Shown in pieces: positions 60,418 through 64,000 of a stretch of DNA of 64,000 bases. Each line of letters opens with the position of its first letter. Within the stretch, counting starts at the first letter, position 1. The notes beneath the pieces are model-generated. The model saw only the letters and a list, made by a program, of their open reading frames with translations, had not been told where the DNA came from and searched no databases. Source of the stretch: Bog-950 sp964615305 (GTDB lineage: Bacteria > Bacteroidota > Bacteroidia > Chitinophagales > LD1). The position numbers and the translations under genes are program-made. The DNA is taken from NCBI GenBank assembly GCA_964615305.1, contig CAZTNA010000001.1:124001-188000 (forward strand), written 5' to 3'.

Positions 60418-61944
60418 TTATAAGCTATAAACCTTATATCCGGGCAATTCAACTTTCTTGCCCTGCAAGTAAATGTTTTTTGATTCATTGCTTAAACAAG
60501 TATCTGCCATATTTGGCACAAGCAAATATCCTGCTCCTTTAGTTTTACATTGCTCTATGTCGGTTACAGTAGCTACTTTGCTCATGCCGTATTGCGTAAA
60601 TCCCCTTCTGTTCATTAAATACAACGAAACACACGTTGAGTAATCACCCATGCTTATCACCTTATCGGTAGGTAATACTCCGGCACTTAATAGTTGCTGT
60701 TCTGTATAATAATACAAGTTGAAATCATCATTCTTCGAAAACATCTCCATGTCAGCTTTTCGAAGTTCGTGTATTCTGTAGCCATGGTGAACCATTATAC
60801 CCAGTAGTGCTATTAGCAAAAAGCGGAAAAAGGCTGATTGAAAAAGTGGAGTACTCCATTCTTTTATTCTGCGAAGAAAAGTAACGAGCACAGCCAAAGG
60901 AACAAAAGCTATACAAGCCAGATAGTAGTCGTGAATGTAGAACTGTTCGAAAAAAGAAAATACGTACAACGCGGATCCCAACAAACATAACACCATCCAC
61001 AGTACGTACGCCATATTTTTTCGCGATATAAACAATATAGAAGCCGCTGCAAGAAGTGGTATAGTGTTCATAAAATCACGATACATGGTAAAGCGCAACC
61101 ACTGGAACTGAAACTGCCCCCAAATTTCTTTTGTTCTTGCTTCGCTTACATTCCAAATGGGGCGAATGGCTGTGGTGAAATAAAAATTGCTGTTTACAGC
61201 ATTATAATATTTGGCGTACGCTACCCAACAAACGGTTACTATAAGTGGTATCAAAACAAAGGCAGTAAGCTGAGGTGTGTTTTTCAGCCAATCGGGTTTA
61301 TGATTTTTAAATGAGTAATAGCGCCACTGTACCAGGATGACAACAACTAAACTTGCAAAACCAATAAGGGCTGTAACTTTCAAAAGACCGCAGAACAAAA
61401 AGCAACATGCGCTTAGATAAAGCATGCGTACATTGTTGTAGTGTGTAAAATTCACGAAGCAGTAAAGCCCAATAAAACTAAACGACAACGCAGGAACATC
61501 CGGCAAAAAATTTAGCGCATACTCTACTATAACAGGTGATGTAAACATCATTAATGACAGCACAAGCCCGTAAAACTTATCAGTGAGTACCAAAGAGATA
61601 GTTTTGTACAAACAAAACAGCCCTGTATAAAAAATAAAAACTGAAATAAGCCGGATGAAGAACTCATGAACCCCAAAAATTTTATAAAGACAAGCCGCGG
61701 CATAGTATATTACAGGGAACTCAGAAACCATTTTGCCGTCATTGCCACTTAGTAAGCTGATTCTCGGTTCAAAAAAATTCATCGAAACATTATAATAGTT
61801 TAAGGCTATGCTTGCCCCATCGCACTGTCTCCAGTTATGATAACCATGTGGGCGCTCAAATAGTTCGGTGTGGTAGTCGTACATTACCGACATAGCTGCA
61901 ACGGCAACTATAAAAGCTATAGAGTAGATATGCTCTTTTTTCAT
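60418..61944 (-). CDS. GT-C type integral membrane glycosyltransferase
   Basis: 508 aa with about 10-12 hydrophobic helices. The first periplasmic loop has 'HGYHNWRQCDGASIALNYYN', the place where GT39/ArnT-like enzymes carry their catalytic acidic residue. 'YALNFLPDVPALSFSFIGLY' is typical of this superfamily. A C-terminal soluble part (~400-508) follows. It probably uses a polyprenyl-phosphate sugar made by the adjacent GT2 enzyme to glycosylate lipid or protein outside the inner membrane. The start codon overlaps the stop of the TonB receptor gene by 4 bp (ATGA). Confidence 0.82.
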   Translation of the reverse strand: MKKEHIYSIAFIVAVAAMSVMYDYHTELFERPHGYHNWRQCDGASIALNYYNVSMNFFEPRISLLSGNDGKMVSEFPVIYYAAACLYKIFGVHEFFIRLISVFIFYTGLFCLYKTISLVLTDKFYGLVLSLMMFTSPVIVEYALNFLPDVPALSFSFIGLYCFVNFTHYNNVRMLYLSACCFLFCGLLKVTALIGFASLVVVILVQWRYYSFKNHKPDWLKNTPQLTAFVLIPLIVTVCWVAYAKYYNAVNSNFYFTTAIRPIWNVSEARTKEIWGQFQFQWLRFTMYRDFMNTIPLLAAASILFISRKNMAYVLWMVLCLLGSALYVFSFFEQFYIHDYYLACIAFVPLAVLVTFLRRIKEWSTPLFQSAFFRFLLIALLGIMVHHGYRIHELRKADMEMFSKNDDFNLYYYTEQQLLSAGVLPTDKVISMGDYSTCVSLYLMNRRGFTQYGMSKVATVTDIEQCKTKGAGYLLVPNMADTCLSNESKNIYLQGKKVELPGYKVYSL

Positions 61945-64000
61945 TTTGCTTTTGGATATACACCAAACTCAATTTTCCAGCTAAAAACAGGCACGGCACC
62001 CAAATTTCTTTTCTTTTCAATTTGCTGTGTATCGGGATTGTAAACTACCCGAGCTACATTTTTACGGTTAATTATATTTTGTGCATCTACTGAAATCTCC
62101 CAACTGTATTTCTTCTTGTTTCTGCGAAAACTTACGCTAAAGTCAACCCTGAAATAATCAGGTAGTTTTTCAGAAAAGGCTTTGCCTGTTTCGTAAACAG
62201 TTTCGTTGGCAGCACGCGATGCAACTAAATCTACCGGAGTATAACGCTGACCTCCACGCCAAATAATTTTTGCATTTACACCAATAATGTTGTTTTTCTT
62301 TTTGCCCACAACAAACTCTTTACCACCTAAAGCATTTAACACATAGTTTACATTGTAGGCAGTGCTTCGCCATTTTCCGTCAGCGGCTTTATATTCTGAG
62401 TTAAATAGTGAAGTGGTGAACATAAAAAAGTAGTGTTTCGAAAAATATTTTTCTAGAGTAAGTTCTAATCCGTAATTGTACCCGCTTCCGTTGCTGGTGA
62501 GTGTTTCACTAACAAACCCATCGTTATAGTTCAATATACTAAATGTATTGTTGGTGGAACTGTTTGCTACCGGCACATTAAATATGTATTGCGCATACAC
62601 TTCGGCTTTTAATCTAAAATCGCGCAGAAACGAAAAGTTGTAACCGCCAACTACATGCAACGCCCGCGAAAAATCTAAGTTAAGGTTTTTACCACCTACC
62701 GTTACATAAGTAGATACTGCATCCATTCGGCTGTGAAGACCTGTGCCAAAACTAAGCGTGTGGTGTTCATTAATTTTATACTCAGCACTTAGGCGTGGTT
62801 CTATATACAGCTTATTATTTAAAAAACTGAAAGTAAGATGCACGCCACTGTTTAGCTGAAATTTTTCTGAGAATCTGCGTTTCCACTGTACATATCCTTG
62901 CAGTAAATGTGTGTGCCCTTCATTGTTTACAAGACGGTTAATTTGCTGTGTAACAAATGAATATTTGTCTCTTAGCAGTTTGTAGTTAACCCATGAATAA
63001 ACTATGCCGGCACGTAATGAGTTCTTTGAGTTTAGTTTTGAATTAATAGCTGTGGTGGCGCGAAGTGTTTTGTACACAAATTTATCGTTCGAAAGATTAA
63101 AGTTACGAAACTGATAATCCAGCGAATCGTCAAAGTTGCTGTTGTCTGTGTAGCTGTAGCTTACAACTGTTTTAAGATAAGAACGAGTATCTTTAAGCAA
63201 TAGCAAATGGGTAACACCTGCTACACCCATGGTTTGCTTTAACCCATACTCTACTTTGTCAGAAAAAGTTTTCCAGGTTGAGGTATCGCGCTTAGCCTTT
63301 TCGCCTAAGCTGCTCATGCCCCCCAAGCCAAAGACAGTAAAAGCTCCTGCTTTTTTTGAAGGAAAATAAAAGTTGAAACACATATCCTGATATTTGGGCG
63401 TAACGTTTCCCCCAATATCGAAACCCATTAACGCAAACAACTCCAAGGTTGAATAACGGTAGTTTAGCAAGTAAGATCCTTTATACTTTTTACTGAAGGG
63501 CCCTTCCATATTTAGTTCGGCACCAAGCACCCCTGCTTTAAGTGTAAACTCCCATTTGTTGCTGTTGCCCTTTCGTAAATTAAGATCAAATACTCCTGAC
63601 AGCGCATTGCCATATTCAGCCGCAAAAGCGCCAGAAAAAAAATCTGTATTAGTGAGCATATTTGCTGAAAGAATACTTACTCCACCACCGGTAGAACCCT
63701 CACTTCCTGCAAAATGGTTCGGATTCGGAATTTCTATACCTTCTAAACGCCACAATAAACCACGCGGAGAATTGCCCCGCACAATTATCTGATTGTTCTC
63801 ATCATCAGCAGTAACCACACCTGCAAAACTTTGTGCCATTCGTGCCGGGTCATTTTGCGTTCCGGCATACCTCGTCATTTCTTCTGCCGAAAAGCTGCGG
63901 GCACTTACCGGTGCAAAATCATTATTTGCCTTCGATTTATCTTTTTGATCAGTTACCACTACTTCCGTCATGTTGCTCACCGTTTCGTGCATTTCAATAT
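61941..64000 (-). CDS. TonB-dependent outer-membrane receptor (5' partial)
   Basis: The frame is open to the window end ('...IEMHETVSNMTEVVVTDQK'), so the N-terminus lies outside. The visible ~686 residues include the end of a CarboxypepD_reg-like/TonB-box region, a plug with 'ARMAQSFAGVVTADDENNQI' and 'IVRGNSPRGLLWRLEGIEIP', then a long beta-barrel of alternating strands ending in 'FSWKIEFGVYPKAK'. No SusD partner follows, so this is not a classical SusC/D pair; it resembles the single TonB receptors of Bacteroidota with a fused N-terminal domain. It imports an unknown ligand across the outer membrane. Translationally coupled to the GT-C gene by ATGA overlap. Confidence 0.9.
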   Translation of the reverse strand, partial: IEMHETVSNMTEVVVTDQKDKSKANNDFAPVSARSFSAEEMTRYAGTQNDPARMAQSFAGVVTADDENNQIIVRGNSPRGLLWRLEGIEIPNPNHFAGSEGSTGGGVSILSANMLTNTDFFSGAFAAEYGNALSGVFDLNLRKGNSNKWEFTLKAGVLGAELNMEGPFSKKYKGSYLLNYRYSTLELFALMGFDIGGNVTPKYQDMCFNFYFPSKKAGAFTVFGLGGMSSLGEKAKRDTSTWKTFSDKVEYGLKQTMGVAGVTHLLLLKDTRSYLKTVVSYSYTDNSNFDDSLDYQFRNFNLSNDKFVYKTLRATTAINSKLNSKNSLRAGIVYSWVNYKLLRDKYSFVTQQINRLVNNEGHTHLLQGYVQWKRRFSEKFQLNSGVHLTFSFLNNKLYIEPRLSAEYKINEHHTLSFGTGLHSRMDAVSTYVTVGGKNLNLDFSRALHVVGGYNFSFLRDFRLKAEVYAQYIFNVPVANSSTNNTFSILNYNDGFVSETLTSNGSGYNYGLELTLEKYFSKHYFFMFTTSLFNSEYKAADGKWRSTAYNVNYVLNALGGKEFVVGKKKNNIIGVNAKIIWRGGQRYTPVDLVASRAANETVYETGKAFSEKLPDYFRVDFSVSFRRNKKKYSWEISVDAQNIINRKNVARVVYNPDTQQIEKKRNLGAVPVFSWKIEFGVYPKAK

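Noticed and set aside
1..64000. tRNA, rRNA, riboswitch
   Set aside because: I read the larger intergenic regions for tRNA-like and riboswitch-like patterns and saw none that I could support by eye; a covariance-model search was not possible.

Overview
The window reads as a chromosomal contig of a free-living or environmental member of the Bacteroidota (Chitinophagales/Sphingobacteriales-like). Several sequence features point there. There are type IX secretion (T9SS) sorting domains of type A and type B, an SprB-repeat gliding adhesin-like protein and a GldM-C-like protein. Secreted proteins begin with the typical 'NLVPNGDFE' opening. Shine-Dalgarno sequences are largely absent, while a Bacteroidota -7 promoter box (TAnnTTTG, here often TAnnTTCG) recurs upstream of genes. 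The contig contains one 100-N scaffold gap (34526-34625), so it is probably a draft or metagenome assembly.

Layout. 1-13.7 kb is mostly core metabolism and housekeeping: the tail of a DUF1801 gene, a secreted subtilase, kynurenine 3-monooxygenase, an MBL hydrolase, YqeY, CvpA, a PabA/TrpG amidotransferase, an alpha/beta hydrolase, a CBS protein, citrate synthase, a GNAT acetyltransferase, a crotonase and a MATE transporter. 13.8-18.9 kb is a single 1689-aa adhesin-like gene with 13 SprB-type repeats. 19-22.7 kb carries methionine aminopeptidase, small unknown genes and thrS. 22.7-26.7 kb is small accessory material: a DUF6364/PIN toxin-antitoxin pair with a palindrome inside its promoter, a cloverleaf-like REP element, unknown secreted proteins and a sulfotransferase. 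26.7-34.4 kb has an RluB-type pseudouridine synthase, two asparagine synthases, an esterase, a secreted beta-propeller protein and a DUF421 protein.

34.4-45.6 kb is the most unusual stretch. It holds a 182-bp tandem repeat broken by the N gap, a stand-alone 78-aa LuxR-type HTH protein, a 42-bp minisatellite and an unknown 311-aa protein. Next comes a 4.3-kb segment bounded by 33-bp inverted repeats of IS type. That segment holds only the last ~50 codons of an IS1182-like transposase plus an 1130-aa tail-fibre-like protein, which is itself flanked by 76-bp direct repeats. A second fibre-like protein of 1180 aa, with two S74-type chaperone modules and a T9SS tail, follows.

45.6-64 kb returns to housekeeping and envelope functions. 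infC has a non-AUG start and sits 24 kb from thrS. It is followed by a LysM-TPR protein, a DciA-like DUF721 protein and a surface-polysaccharide cluster (Gfo/Idh oxidoreductase, lipoprotein, sugar-phosphate transferase, third asparagine synthase, Wzx-like flippase). Then come an acyltransferase, folD, a lipoprotein, a GT2 glycosyltransferase, a GT-C membrane glycosyltransferase and a TonB-dependent receptor running off the end.

The best candidate for something undescribed is the 36.5-40.9 kb module: a surface-fibre gene inside transposon-type ends without a transposase. No CRISPR array, reverse transcriptase, rRNA or tRNA was recognised.
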